From Verrucomicrobiales bacterium (GTDB lineage Bacteria; Verrucomicrobiota; Verrucomicrobiia; Verrucomicrobiales; DEV007): a stretch of DNA of 64,000 nt. The position numbers were made by a program, and so were the translations under genes. The notes beneath the pieces were generated by a model. It ran no database searches. It was given only the letters and a program-made list of their open reading frames with translations, and had not been told where the DNA came from. The DNA is taken from contig JAEUHI010000043.1 of assembly GCA_016795385.1 (NCBI GenBank), forward strand, positions 1-64,000, read 5' to 3'. Positions 46,087 to 55,047 of this stretch are shown one piece after another (position 1 is the stretch's first letter; each line of letters opens with the position of its first letter).

Positions 46087-46629
46087 TCAGGATTCGCCGA
46101 GGATGGTCTCGAGCCGTGAGATGGCATCTCGCAAGCGGGCGGCCTCCTCGTAGTCCTCGTCCTCGACGGATTTGGACAGCGCCTGGCGCAATTCGCTCAA
46201 TCGGGCGCGGGGATTTGTTTCGCCGGGACTCACTGGAGCCGAGGCGGCGACGCGATCGTTCGCTTCGGGAAAACGCTGCGGCACCTTGCCGACGTGGCGC
46301 GTGTGTTTGTGCATCGCCTCGAGGAGCCCGTCGAGACCTTCGTCGAAGACGTGATAACAATCCGCACATCCGAAGCGACCCGTCTTCTTGAAGTCGGTCT
46401 GGGTGAAGCCGCAGCTGCCGCAGACCAGCTCGTTCCGGGCCGGGCCGGTCTCCACCGCGGTCTGCTTGCCCATGCCCTCGAGCATGTCGGCGAGGGCGAA
46501 GCCCGTGGGATCGGTGACGCCCTTGTCGTCGGCGCAGGCTTTGCAGAGGTTCACCTTCTGCAGCTTCCCTTCGGCCATCTGGCTGAAGAAAATCGTCGCT
46601 TTTTCGGTATGGCAGATGTCGCAGTTCAT
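46087..46629 (-). CDS. mcsA: McsA-like zinc-finger protein with UVR motif
   Basis: 180 residues from ATG 46629. Four CxxC pairs are visible (CDIC, CKAC, CGSC, CADC), giving two zinc sites, then a C-terminal UVR motif (DEDYEEAARLRDAISRLE). McsA activates McsB and contacts ClpC through the UVR motif. First gene of the mcsA-mcsB-clpC operon. No CtsR repressor gene precedes it. Confidence 0.92.
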   Translation of the reverse strand: MNCDICHTEKATIFFSQMAEGKLQKVNLCKACADDKGVTDPTGFALADMLEGMGKQTAVETGPARNELVCGSCGFTQTDFKKTGRFGCADCYHVFDEGLDGLLEAMHKHTRHVGKVPQRFPEANDRVAASAPVSPGETNPRARLSELRQALSKSVEDEDYEEAARLRDAISRLETILGES

Positions 46630-46690
46630 GGCAGGACCGGGGGTGCCGGAATCCCGCCGCGCGGGCCGGGGGATCAGCACCCACCGTATA

Positions 46691-47593
46691 TTACGACACG
46701 AAAGCCTTTTCGTAAATCGGCGTCCCGGTGGTTTGCACGAGATTCCGGAACATCCCGATCAGCTGTTTGGTGATCGGACCCGGCTCTCCCGATCCGATGA
46801 TGCGCTTGTCGTATTCCGCCACGGGCACCACCTCGGCGGCCGTCCCGGTGAGGAAAAGCTCGTCGGCGGTATAGAGATCATAGCGGGCCATTTCGACTTC
46901 GCGCAGTTCCAGGCCGGCCTCGGCCACGAGCTCCATCACGACGCCGCGGGTGATCCCGTAGAGCGAACCGGAAGCCACCGTGGGGGTGTAGACGACACCG
47001 TTTTTCACCACGAAGATGTTGTCGCCGGTGCATTCGGCCACGTAGCCGGCGGCGTTCAGCATCACACCCTCCTCCGCTCCCGCCGCCATCGCTTCGACTT
47101 TCGCCATGACGTTGCTGAGGTAATTGAGCGATTTCACGGCCGGGGAAAGGGCGTCGTGATTGGGGCGCCGCGTCGCGCAGGTGGCCATGATGAGGCCCTT
47201 CTCGTACTTCTCCGCCGGGTAAAGGGAAATGGTCGAGGCGATCACGATGATCGAGGCCTGTTTGCAGTGGTAGGGGCTGAGCCCGAGCGATCCGACCCCG
47301 CGCGTCACGACGAGCCGGATGTAGCCGTCGTGCAGTTCATTGCGGCGGATCGTCTCGAGCGTCATCTCACAGACTTCCGCGCGGGTCGCCGGAATGGTAA
47401 GATGGATCGCCTTGGCCGAATCGAAGAGACGGTCGATGTGCTGCTCGAGCCGGAAAACGCGGTCGTTGTAGAAACGGATCCCCTCGAAAACCCCGTCGCC
47501 GTAGAGCAGGCCGTGATCGAAAACGGAGATCTTGGCATCCTCCTGCGGAAGGAATTGGCCGTCGATATAAATCTGGAGGGGTTTGTCGCTCAT
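46691..47593 (-). CDS. ilvE: Branched-chain amino acid aminotransferase
   Basis: 300 residues from ATG 47593 (MSDKPLQIYIDGQFLPQED). Class IV PLP aminotransferase: ISVFDHGLLYGDGVFEGIRF, PLP lysine in LSPAVKSLNYLSNV, VAECTGDNIFVVKNG and SLYGITRGVVMELV. Last step of Leu, Ile and Val synthesis. D-amino acid or aminodeoxychorismate lyase members share the fold, but length and motifs favour IlvE. Confidence 0.93.
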   Translation of the reverse strand: MSDKPLQIYIDGQFLPQEDAKISVFDHGLLYGDGVFEGIRFYNDRVFRLEQHIDRLFDSAKAIHLTIPATRAEVCEMTLETIRRNELHDGYIRLVVTRGVGSLGLSPYHCKQASIIVIASTISLYPAEKYEKGLIMATCATRRPNHDALSPAVKSLNYLSNVMAKVEAMAAGAEEGVMLNAAGYVAECTGDNIFVVKNGVVYTPTVASGSLYGITRGVVMELVAEAGLELREVEMARYDLYTADELFLTGTAAEVVPVAEYDKRIIGSGEPGPITKQLIGMFRNLVQTTGTPIYEKAFVS

Positions 47594-47683
47594 GAAACTC
47601 GGATCAAAAACCCGAAACCTTGCCAGATGGGAGCGGGAAAGCAAGCGATTCGCACTCAGCGCCACGGTCGCGGGAATTCGGGA

Positions 47684-48109
47684 CTACCCTCCGTTCATCC
47701 CGGTGATGATCGACATCATCGGGAGATAAAGGGACACCACCGCGAAACCCGCCCAGAGGATCTGAAAGAACACTGCCGCGACCGCGATCAACCAGGCAAC
47801 GGGATGGCCTCTCCGCGCAACAAGGTAGGTCAACACACCAAGCGGAACCAGGGTGGAGACGACCGGAAGAAGCAGACCGGCCCCGGATCGACCGGCGTCG
47901 ATGACGATTTGTGTCATCAGCGGCAAGGGTTTGCCACCGAGCATTTCGCTGACGATCCGCTCGAACTTCGGAATGATGAAAGCCACCTGCAGATCGACCG
48001 CAGCCATGCCAAGGAGGATCGTTCCGGCAAGTCCAACGAATGCCCATGAAAGCTTGTCGAGCTTGCGTTCCAGCTCATGGATGCCGTTGTCTGGAACAGG
48101 TTGGGACAT
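47684..48109 (-). CDS. Small membrane protein, unknown function
   Basis: 141 residues with three hydrophobic helices: LSWAFVGLAGTILLGMAAVD, LLLPVVSTLVPLGVLTYLVA and AWLIAVAAVFFQILWAGFAV. The last hydrophobic stretch before the C-terminus (LYLPMMSIITGMNGG) faintly recalls the end of GspF/PilC-type proteins, but it is too short to be one. Between ilvE and sufS on the same strand. Not recognised. Confidence 0.6.
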   Translation of the reverse strand: MSQPVPDNGIHELERKLDKLSWAFVGLAGTILLGMAAVDLQVAFIIPKFERIVSEMLGGKPLPLMTQIVIDAGRSGAGLLLPVVSTLVPLGVLTYLVARRGHPVAWLIAVAAVFFQILWAGFAVVSLYLPMMSIITGMNGG

Positions 48110-48175
48110 GGATCTCCGGAATTCGTCCTAACCTTTTTCGCCACCGTCCGGCAAGGAAAATCCCGACGAGTCTTC

Positions 48176-49396
48176 TCACCCGAAAAACCGCTCCACCTTC
48201 CGCATCGCCCGAATGAACGCCTCGACGTCGTCGTGGTTGTTGTAGAAAGCGAAGGAGGCCCGGGCCGTGGCGGGCACGTTCAGGTAGTCCATCAATGGCT
48301 GCGCGCAGTGATGGCCGACGCGGATGGCGACGCCCTCGGTATCGAGGATGGTGCCGACATCGTGCGGATGAGCCGAGGCATAATGGTAGGCGAGAACCGA
48401 AGCCTTGCCCGGGGCCGATCCGCAGACCCGGATCCCTTCGATCTTCGTCAACTCCTCCGTCGCGTGGGCGAGCAAGGCATGTTCGTGGGCGTTCGCCGCC
48501 TCCCAGTCGATCCCGTCGAGATAACGGAAGGCTTCCGCCAGCCCGATCGCCCCGGAGATATTCGGCGTGCCCGCCTCGAAGCGCTCGGGAGAATGCCGGT
48601 AGGTGGTGCCGGCCACCGAGACGCGCTCGATCATATCCCCGCCGGTCTGGTAGGGTGGCATTTGATCGAGCCATTCACGGCGCCCCACCAGCACCCCGAC
48701 GCCATCGGGGGCATAGACCTTGTGCCCGGAAAAGACGTAGAAATCGGCATCGATCGCTGCCAGATCGACCGGGCCGTGCGGCAGGGCCTGGGCGCCGTCC
48801 ACCAGCACGAGAGCCCCTTGCCCGCGGGCAAAGGCGGTCATCTCCGCAACGGGATTGATCGTGCCCAGCACATTCGAGACATGGGTGAAGGCCGCGACAC
48901 GGGTGCGGGAATTGAAAAACGATTTCCATTCCTCGAGATCCAGTTCGCCATTGTCGCGCAGGCCGGCGAAGCGCAGCACCGCTCCGGTTTTCTGCGCCAG
49001 CACCTGCCAGGGCACGAAATTCGCGTGGTGCTCCATGATCGTCAGGACGATCTCGTCGCCTTCGCGCAAGCGCATGGCGAGTCCGTGCGTGACGAGATTG
49101 ATCGCTTCCGTCGTGCCTCGGACGAAGACGAGCTCGTGCGAAGCGGCGACCCGCAGACGGTCCTTCAACAAAGCGCGGGCGGCGTCGTAGGCATCGGTCG
49201 CCTCGCGGCTGAGGTAGTGCACACCCCGGTGGATGTTGGCATTCTCATGGGAAAAAAAGCGCGAGAGAGCCTCGATGACGCGTCGCGGCTTCTGGGTGGT
49301 GGCACCGTTATCGAGATAGACGAGCGGCTTCCCCCCGATCTCCCGGGAGAGAATGGGAAAATCGGCACGGACCGCGGCAGGATCGAAGGAGGGCAT
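48176..49396 (-). CDS. sufS: Cysteine desulfurase, SufS type
   Basis: 406 residues from ATG 49396. Class V PLP fold: VYLDNGATTQKPRRVIEAL, TIMEHHANFVPWQ, PLP lysine in DFYVFSGHKVYAPDGVG and active-site cysteine in IRVGHHCAQPLMDY. Supplies sulfur for Fe-S clusters. No sufBCD or sufE is adjacent. A 13-bp dyad (CCCGAA-G-TTCGGG at 49412-49424) lies 15 bp upstream and may be regulatory. Confidence 0.94.
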   Translation of the reverse strand: MPSFDPAAVRADFPILSREIGGKPLVYLDNGATTQKPRRVIEALSRFFSHENANIHRGVHYLSREATDAYDAARALLKDRLRVAASHELVFVRGTTEAINLVTHGLAMRLREGDEIVLTIMEHHANFVPWQVLAQKTGAVLRFAGLRDNGELDLEEWKSFFNSRTRVAAFTHVSNVLGTINPVAEMTAFARGQGALVLVDGAQALPHGPVDLAAIDADFYVFSGHKVYAPDGVGVLVGRREWLDQMPPYQTGGDMIERVSVAGTTYRHSPERFEAGTPNISGAIGLAEAFRYLDGIDWEAANAHEHALLAHATEELTKIEGIRVCGSAPGKASVLAYHYASAHPHDVGTILDTEGVAIRVGHHCAQPLMDYLNVPATARASFAFYNNHDDVEAFIRAMRKVERFFG

Positions 49397-49542
49397 TTCA
49401 AAGAGGTTACGCCCGAAGTTCGGGGGAAAACGCCCGATGGCAAGGGGAGGGTGGGAATTCCCCCCTTTCCTCAAAATCTTTGGAGAAGTGCTTGCCGTCC
49501 GGCCTCGGTCCCGTCTAGTTTCGTGCCCCACCCTCCCCCACG

Positions 49543-50319
49543 ATGGCCAGATCCAGAAAATCGTCAGCGGTCCAGGCCGAAGCTCCTGCCCCCGTCCGTG
49601 TCGTCGGGCTCTGCGGACGTGCCGCCAACGGCGAAAGCCGACCATGGCTCGTGGAGGGAGAAGACGGCCATTTCTACTTCCTGAAGCGCGACAACGTGTC
49701 CCTCGACCGGCTCGCGATGGATTATCTGATGAGCCGTCTCGGCGAGGAGTGCGGGCTGCCCGTGCCCCCGGTGCGCCGGCTTGTGTTGCCCGAGACGCTC
49801 CTCTACCACAGTGCGCTGGAGGGCAGCTCCGAACTGACTCCCGGCCTCGCCTTCGGATCCCTGCGGGTGCCCTTCGCGGAGGAAATCCGCACCGCCCACC
49901 TCCGTTCCATCGACGAAGAGACGAAGCTGCGCATCCTCTGTTTTGACTGGTGGACCCGGAATCCGGATCGTTGCCTCGATCGCATCGGAGGCGACCCGAA
50001 CATCCTCTGGGATCCGGTGCTGCAGCAGATCTTCGTGATCGATCACGATCGCTGCCTCGATCCGGGCTTCGAGGCGACCGCCTTCAAGCGCGGCCATGTC
50101 TTCCGCGATGTGCGCCCCTTTCTTGAAAAGCCCTTTCTCCTGAAGTGGCGCACCCGCTTCGAATCGGCCATCTACCATCTCGCGAGGATCTGGGAGGAGA
50201 TGCCGCCTGACTGGCACACCGGCCCCAAACGGAAACGACTCCTCTCCTTCACCCGCCAGGATCTCGAGGCGAAGCTCATCAAACCGAAGCTGCCTGTAGA
50301 GGGTCTGCTCGCCGGCTGA
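49543..50319 (+). CDS. HipA-like kinase-fold protein
   Basis: 258 residues, shorter than HipA (~430). An ATP-lysine candidate lies in GHFYFLKRDNVSLDRLAMDY. The catalytic-loop equivalent reads FDWWTRNPDRCLDRIGGDPN, followed by NILWDP and the metal-binding FVIDHDRCLD. This matches the HipA/PI3K-like kinase pattern (N.DR..N.L...iDH). Paired with a DUF3037 gene 21 bp downstream, a recurring genomic pair. Substrate unknown; HipA itself phosphorylates glutamyl-tRNA synthetase, but that cannot be assumed here. Confidence 0.8.
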   Translation: MARSRKSSAVQAEAPAPVRVVGLCGRAANGESRPWLVEGEDGHFYFLKRDNVSLDRLAMDYLMSRLGEECGLPVPPVRRLVLPETLLYHSALEGSSELTPGLAFGSLRVPFAEEIRTAHLRSIDEETKLRILCFDWWTRNPDRCLDRIGGDPNILWDPVLQQIFVIDHDRCLDPGFEATAFKRGHVFRDVRPFLEKPFLLKWRTRFESAIYHLARIWEEMPPDWHTGPKRKRLLSFTRQDLEAKLIKPKLPVEGLLAG

Positions 50320-50340
50320 ACCCTCTTGAGTCGCCCCGCC

Positions 50341-51240
50341 ATGAATCTAATCCTCAACTACGCCGCGATCGGCTTCCGCCCTTACCCCGAGTTGGGCGAA
50401 TTCGTGAATGTCGGCATCGTCGCGGTCGAAGCCAAGAGCCGCTTTCTCGGCTACCGGCTCATCTCGCCGCAAAAGACGAAACGCATCGCGGTCTCCTTTC
50501 CCCAGCTCGATCTGGGACTCTACAAGGCCGGATTGAAACGTCTCGATGCCGAGCTTTCCGCGCTCGCGATCGAGACGAATCATTGGACCGACGACGCCCG
50601 CCAGGTCGCCAAAAACCACCCGGCCCAGAGCGATTTCCTCGTCGCGGAGGAAGGCGATCTGTTCGCCAAACTCACCGCCCCGCAGGGATCGCCTTTCTTT
50701 TACGCGGCCCGTGGCACGCGCCTCTGCGAGGACATGGAGTCCACCATCGACGCACTCTACGACCGCTACGTCGAGCACCGGCACCTGACCCAGGCCGACT
50801 ACGAGGAGAAACAGCTCACCCGCGACGTCCGCCGTCTCCTTTCCACCCATCGGCTCGGTCGCCTCTACCGGGAGGCCCCGTGGGTCGGCACCGATGCCTA
50901 TCATGTCGGTATCCCCCTCGCCTTCACGCCGCGTGGAGCCGAGACGCCGGAGAAAGCGATCAAACCGCTCAATCTCGCCCGCAGCACTCCGACGCCGATC
51001 TACACCTACGGCGACGAATGGATCGCGAAGGTGAACCGGCTGAAGCGCGTCGGCTGTCTCCCGGAAGAGCTGCTTTTTGTCGTGAAAATGCCCGAAGGAG
51101 AGGAGGAACGGGTCGCCGCCGAGGAGATCTGCGAAGGCCTCGTCCGGGAGGGCGCCAAGGTCCTCGAAATCGGGGATGAAGAAGGCATCATCGCTTTCGC
51201 GAAGATCGAGGAACAGCGCGAACTGAAGCTGACCAACTGA
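50341..51240 (+). CDS. DUF3037 domain protein, partner of the HipA-like kinase
   Basis: 299 residues from ATG 50341. The N-terminus shows the DUF3037 signature (AAIGFRPYPELGEFVNVGIV). It is longer than many DUF3037 proteins (~120), with an extra C-terminal half (TYGDEWIAKVNRLKRVGCLP). No membrane helix or enzyme motif. Directly downstream of the HipA-like gene. The pair may be a toxin-antitoxin or regulatory module. Confidence 0.82.
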   Translation: MNLILNYAAIGFRPYPELGEFVNVGIVAVEAKSRFLGYRLISPQKTKRIAVSFPQLDLGLYKAGLKRLDAELSALAIETNHWTDDARQVAKNHPAQSDFLVAEEGDLFAKLTAPQGSPFFYAARGTRLCEDMESTIDALYDRYVEHRHLTQADYEEKQLTRDVRRLLSTHRLGRLYREAPWVGTDAYHVGIPLAFTPRGAETPEKAIKPLNLARSTPTPIYTYGDEWIAKVNRLKRVGCLPEELLFVVKMPEGEEERVAAEEICEGLVREGAKVLEIGDEEGIIAFAKIEEQRELKLTN

Positions 51241-51245
51241 TCCGG

Positions 51246-51767
51246 TCAGGAAGTCTCAAACCGGTCCACCAGCTCGAGTTCGAGCAGTGCGTTGCGTTGC
51301 AGGAGGATGGATTCGCGGATCGTTTTGGAGCTATCTTTAGGGCCGTATTCGACGTCGAGGCTCACCATCATCGGCTGAATCTCGAGGCGGGTGATGCGGA
51401 AGACGGGCTCGATCTTCGTGCGGAAAAAGCAGTGCAAGGGCACATCGGCGTGACCGGCGTTCCACAGAATCTGGGACGGTGGAAACTCCTCGATCGCCCC
51501 GAGGGTCGCGAGGATCTCCCGGACCTTGGCGGCACCGTGCTTCTTCGCGAGTTTCCGCGCGGCGGCGAAGTTGCGGAGCCGCTCGAGATACGAGGTCTTG
51601 GGATTCCGATGCTCTTCCACCATCTCCGAGATGATGCCCCGGGCGTGCACCGCGAGCGAGGCATGCAGCTCCTCGCGACTGATGTCGCCGCGCTCGAACT
51701 GCCGGAAGAGCTGCGGCGGAGTGGGATGGCGATCGAAGTTCACACCGTGGCGGGAGGCGGAGGTCAC
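51246..51767 (-). CDS. Conserved helical protein downstream of mrdA
   Basis: 173 residues from GTG 51767, starting 11 bp past the mrdA stop. The N-terminal half is helical (PPQLFRQFERGDISREELHA, LERLRNFAAARKLAKKHG). The C-terminal half is beta-like (VFRITRLEIQPMMVSLDVEY). No known family recognised. Start choice is uncertain; the upstream frame belongs to mrdA antiphase sequence. Confidence 0.65.
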   Translation of the reverse strand: MTSASRHGVNFDRHPTPPQLFRQFERGDISREELHASLAVHARGIISEMVEEHRNPKTSYLERLRNFAAARKLAKKHGAAKVREILATLGAIEEFPPSQILWNAGHADVPLHCFFRTKIEPVFRITRLEIQPMMVSLDVEYGPKDSSKTIRESILLQRNALLELELVDRFETS

Positions 51768-51777
51768 GGCAGGCCGC

Positions 51778-54201
51778 TCACTGCCGCTTCCTTTTGAAAA
51801 TCTTGAAGAGCCCACCGCCCTCCTGCTGGCGGGGTTGGGGTTGGGCGACCTGCTCCTGCACCGGCGGGAAAGCCGTCGCATCCTCTCCGGGCGGCACTTC
51901 TCCTTCGCGGAAAATCGAGGTCACCGGCTGGAAGTCGCGGTAGGAGGCGGGCTCCTCTTCCTCGCCCTGTTCCGCGGCGAGGGCCTCGGCCCTTTCGCGG
52001 ACCTTGTTGTAATTTTCTTCGTTGAGGTAGCGCTCGAGGAAAGCCCCCACGACGGGAGCGGATTGTTTGCCACCGCTGACGACTTCGCCCGGATCCCCTT
52101 CGTAAATCACCGCAAAGGAGTAAATCGGGTTTTTGGAGGGGAAGTAACCGGCGAACCAGGAAATGTTCTGCTTCAAAGCCACGTTCCACTGCCCCGTCCC
52201 CGTCTTGCCGGAGACCGTGATCTTGTGGTAGGCCTGCTTGCCGGTGCCGTTCCCCGCGTTGACGACGTCATACAAGCCGCGTTGCACCGCCTTCAGCGAA
52301 TAAGAATCGACGTTGAGGTTGTTCGCCACCTCCACCGGGAAGGTGCGCTCGAGCTCGTGATTGAGATCCTGCACCTGCAGGACGAGACGGGGTTTCAGGA
52401 CCTGGCTGCCGTTGCCGACCGCCGCCATCATGCGCGCGACCTGCAGCGGAGTCACCTCCACCTTGCCCTGGCCGATGCTCATCACCGCCTCCTCCCCGTC
52501 CGACATGAGGTAGCCGTATTTCTCCGCCCAATAGCGGTTGTTCGGAATGAATCCGGCGGCCTCCTTGAGAGGCAGCCCCGTCTTGTCACCGAGACCGAGA
52601 CGGGTGGCCATGTAACTCATCGAATCGGCTCCGGCGCTCGTCGCGACTTCGTAGAACCAGGTGTTGCACGAGCGGGTCAGCGCCCCGACGACGTTCATCG
52701 AGCCTTCGCCGTTCTTGTTCCAGTTCCGCATCACGAGATTGCCGACGCTCCAGGCGTTCGGGCAGGGATAGAGGTCGTTCGCCGAGATATAGCCGCTCTC
52801 GAGGAAACCCAGCGCCGACACCACCTTGAAGGTCGAGGCCGCCGGGTAGGTGCCGCGGAAGGCCCGCGGATAGAGCGGCTTGGCGGGATCGTTGACGAGG
52901 ACGGAATACTTGTCCGGCGTGATCGCCGGAATGAAATCGTTCGGGTCGAACTGCGGGTAACTCGCCATCGCCATGACGTCGCCGTTCCTCACATCCATCA
53001 CCACCATCGCGCCGCGCTTCATCTTTTCGGCGAGGAGTTCCTCGCAGATCTTCTGCATCTCCAGATCGATCGAAGTCACGACATTGAATCCCGGTCGCGG
53101 CCGGGACAGGACTTCCTCCTTCACCTTCGTGCCGTCGCCCTCGAAGACGACGTTGACGCGGCCCGGCGTGCCCTTCAGTTCGGCGTCGAAGGTTTGCTCG
53201 AGACCATCGACCCCGATCGCCTGCCCCCAGAGGTCCTCGTCATTCACAATCGGACCGGTGAGGCGCGGAGGACGTTTCCCGACATAACCCACGACATGGG
53301 AAAGAGTCTTGGCCTGGGGATAATGCCGCAAATAGACCGGATGAAGGGTCAAGCCTTCCATCTTCTGCCGGTTCAGCTCATCCACCTCGCTGTCGGTGAG
53401 CACCGAGGAAAAGGTGAGCGGCACCCAGCGGCGGTGACGGTAGTGGTCGATGACGGCTTTGCCCGACAAATCCCAATCCGTCCCGAGGATGTTGTTGACG
53501 TGCACCATCCGCTCCCCCGCATATCGGAGCACTTCGGCATCGGAGACTTCGGTTCCCAGGAAAGGAAAGGAGATCGCCGCGTAGTAGGCCACTTTGTTCT
53601 GAGCCAAGGGATATCCGTTGCGATCGAGGATCTGCCCACGGGGTGCCGGAATCGAGAAAGTGAAGGTGCGCGCCTCCGTCCGGGTGAGGACGGAAGAGCC
53701 GACTTGCCCCGGTTTTTCCGGAGGAGCCTGGGCCCGCACTTCACTCGCCGTGACGGGAGCCTCCGTCACATCGACACCGAGGGTATCCATTTTTTTCAGA
53801 GTCGAATCCTTTTCCGGCACCTCTTCCTCGACATCCGCTTCCGTGGCCATGGGCTCGGCTCTGAGCATGGCCGGCTGGTCGCCTTGCAATTCCTTCGGAA
53901 TCTCCACGCCGCCTTCCTCCTCCTCCACCGGCATCGCCCTGACCGAGGGAGCCGGAGGTGCCGCCGCCGGAGCTTCTTCAAAGCGGGGGATCGCCTGCAT
54001 GTCCGGCACGGCGGCCGGGTCGGCCACAGGCACCGCCGGGTTCGCGGGCACGGGAGGCTCTTCCGCCTCAGGGCGCGGATCGCTCGTCACCACGCCACTC
54101 TGGATGCCCGGGATCTGCAACTGCGGGTAGGCGGGTAGAGTCGCGAGACACCAACCTGCCAACAAGGCGACACGCAGGGGATTCGATGGGAAAACGCTCA
54201 T
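51778..54201 (-). CDS. mrdA: Penicillin-binding protein 2 (transpeptidase) with long acidic N-terminal insert
   Basis: 807 residues from ATG 54201 (TTG at 54213 possible). N-terminal hydrophobic anchor (LRVALLAGWCLATLPAY), then ~150 residues rich in Pro, Glu and Ala (PPAPSVRAMPVEEEEGGVEI) not seen in ordinary PBP2. The PBP dimerisation domain begins at PAPRGQILDRNGYPLAQNKV. Transpeptidase motifs are intact: SxxK in YPAASTFKVVSALG, SxN in TRSCNTWFYEVA and KTG in TVSGKTGTGQWN. Cross-links peptidoglycan, probably for rod elongation. No rodA or mreB is adjacent. Confidence 0.93.
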   Translation of the reverse strand: MSVFPSNPLRVALLAGWCLATLPAYPQLQIPGIQSGVVTSDPRPEAEEPPVPANPAVPVADPAAVPDMQAIPRFEEAPAAAPPAPSVRAMPVEEEEGGVEIPKELQGDQPAMLRAEPMATEADVEEEVPEKDSTLKKMDTLGVDVTEAPVTASEVRAQAPPEKPGQVGSSVLTRTEARTFTFSIPAPRGQILDRNGYPLAQNKVAYYAAISFPFLGTEVSDAEVLRYAGERMVHVNNILGTDWDLSGKAVIDHYRHRRWVPLTFSSVLTDSEVDELNRQKMEGLTLHPVYLRHYPQAKTLSHVVGYVGKRPPRLTGPIVNDEDLWGQAIGVDGLEQTFDAELKGTPGRVNVVFEGDGTKVKEEVLSRPRPGFNVVTSIDLEMQKICEELLAEKMKRGAMVVMDVRNGDVMAMASYPQFDPNDFIPAITPDKYSVLVNDPAKPLYPRAFRGTYPAASTFKVVSALGFLESGYISANDLYPCPNAWSVGNLVMRNWNKNGEGSMNVVGALTRSCNTWFYEVATSAGADSMSYMATRLGLGDKTGLPLKEAAGFIPNNRYWAEKYGYLMSDGEEAVMSIGQGKVEVTPLQVARMMAAVGNGSQVLKPRLVLQVQDLNHELERTFPVEVANNLNVDSYSLKAVQRGLYDVVNAGNGTGKQAYHKITVSGKTGTGQWNVALKQNISWFAGYFPSKNPIYSFAVIYEGDPGEVVSGGKQSAPVVGAFLERYLNEENYNKVRERAEALAAEQGEEEEPASYRDFQPVTSIFREGEVPPGEDATAFPPVQEQVAQPQPRQQEGGGLFKIFKRKRQ

Positions 54202-54376
54202 GGACGAGGCCAAGGGGATGGCTTGATACTACGGGCATCTTAACACGAAACGACGCCCGGTCACCCCCCGAATACGCCGATTTATCCCGCCGCCTTTCAA
54301 TTTTCACGCCCCCCTGCAGGAGATTTTCCTCTACGGACGCCAGGAACGACTGGGCGAAGGCGGGGTTGGAGACCCC

Positions 54377-55033
54377 ATGAAATCCCGCTTTCCTTGTCTT
54401 CTTGCCCTTCTCCTCGGACTCTCCCCCCTCTCTGCCGAGGACTACCGGCCCGAGCTTTTCGCCTCCCTGAAACCGGTCTATCAGGACGATTTCTCCAGCG
54501 GCACGCTCGACACCTCGCACTGGCAGGTCCGGCAGGGATCGACCTGGGTCGTGAAAGACGGCGTCCTCACCGGAGGCCCTTCTCCGAAGGAGTTTCAGGA
54601 AAAAATGGTGGCGAAAGGTGATCCTTCCCATGCCGGGTTCAAGCCCGTGATCTGGCTCGAAAATGTCCCGGAGAATCTAGTCGTGCAGTTCCGCCTCCGC
54701 TACGACGGGACGGTGCCACATCCGAAATTCCCCCTCATCGATGTCGGTCACCATGTCCATACCCTCATCTTCGGTAAGGACAAAACGACCCTCGTGCTGA
54801 AAAAGAATCAGAAGACCATCGAAGTCGCCGCTCCCCTACTCGCGCTCAACCAGTGGTCGGACGTGACGATCGAGTTGAAGAAAGGCTCGCTCCTCCTCGT
54901 GATCGATGGAACGAAAACCCGGTTTGATGATCCCCTCATCGACATGACAGGCCAGCAGCAGATCGACTTCAAAGGCCTCGATGGCGGAGGGATCCTCCTC
55001 GACCGCGTCGTGGCCTCGGAAGGAGTCGAGTGA
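54377..55033 (+). CDS. Secreted concanavalin-like (DUF1080-type) protein
   Basis: 218 residues with a signal peptide (MKSRFPCLLALLLGLSPLSA). The mature protein reads like a small LamG/DUF1080 jelly roll: VYQDDFSSGTLDTSHWQVRQ, TWVVKDGVLTGGPSP, NLVVQFRLRYDG and LNQWSDVTIELKKGSLLLVI. DUF1080 domains bind or cleave sugars in this phylum. Single gene, convergent with uvrC. Confidence 0.75.
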   Translation: MKSRFPCLLALLLGLSPLSAEDYRPELFASLKPVYQDDFSSGTLDTSHWQVRQGSTWVVKDGVLTGGPSPKEFQEKMVAKGDPSHAGFKPVIWLENVPENLVVQFRLRYDGTVPHPKFPLIDVGHHVHTLIFGKDKTTLVLKKNQKTIEVAAPLLALNQWSDVTIELKKGSLLLVIDGTKTRFDDPLIDMTGQQQIDFKGLDGGGILLDRVVASEGVE

Positions 55034-55047
55034 TCCCGGCTTCCCGC

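Noticed and set aside
51526..54138. 870-residue + strand frame opposite mrdA
   Set aside because: Arg/His-rich antisense translation of an obvious PBP2 gene.
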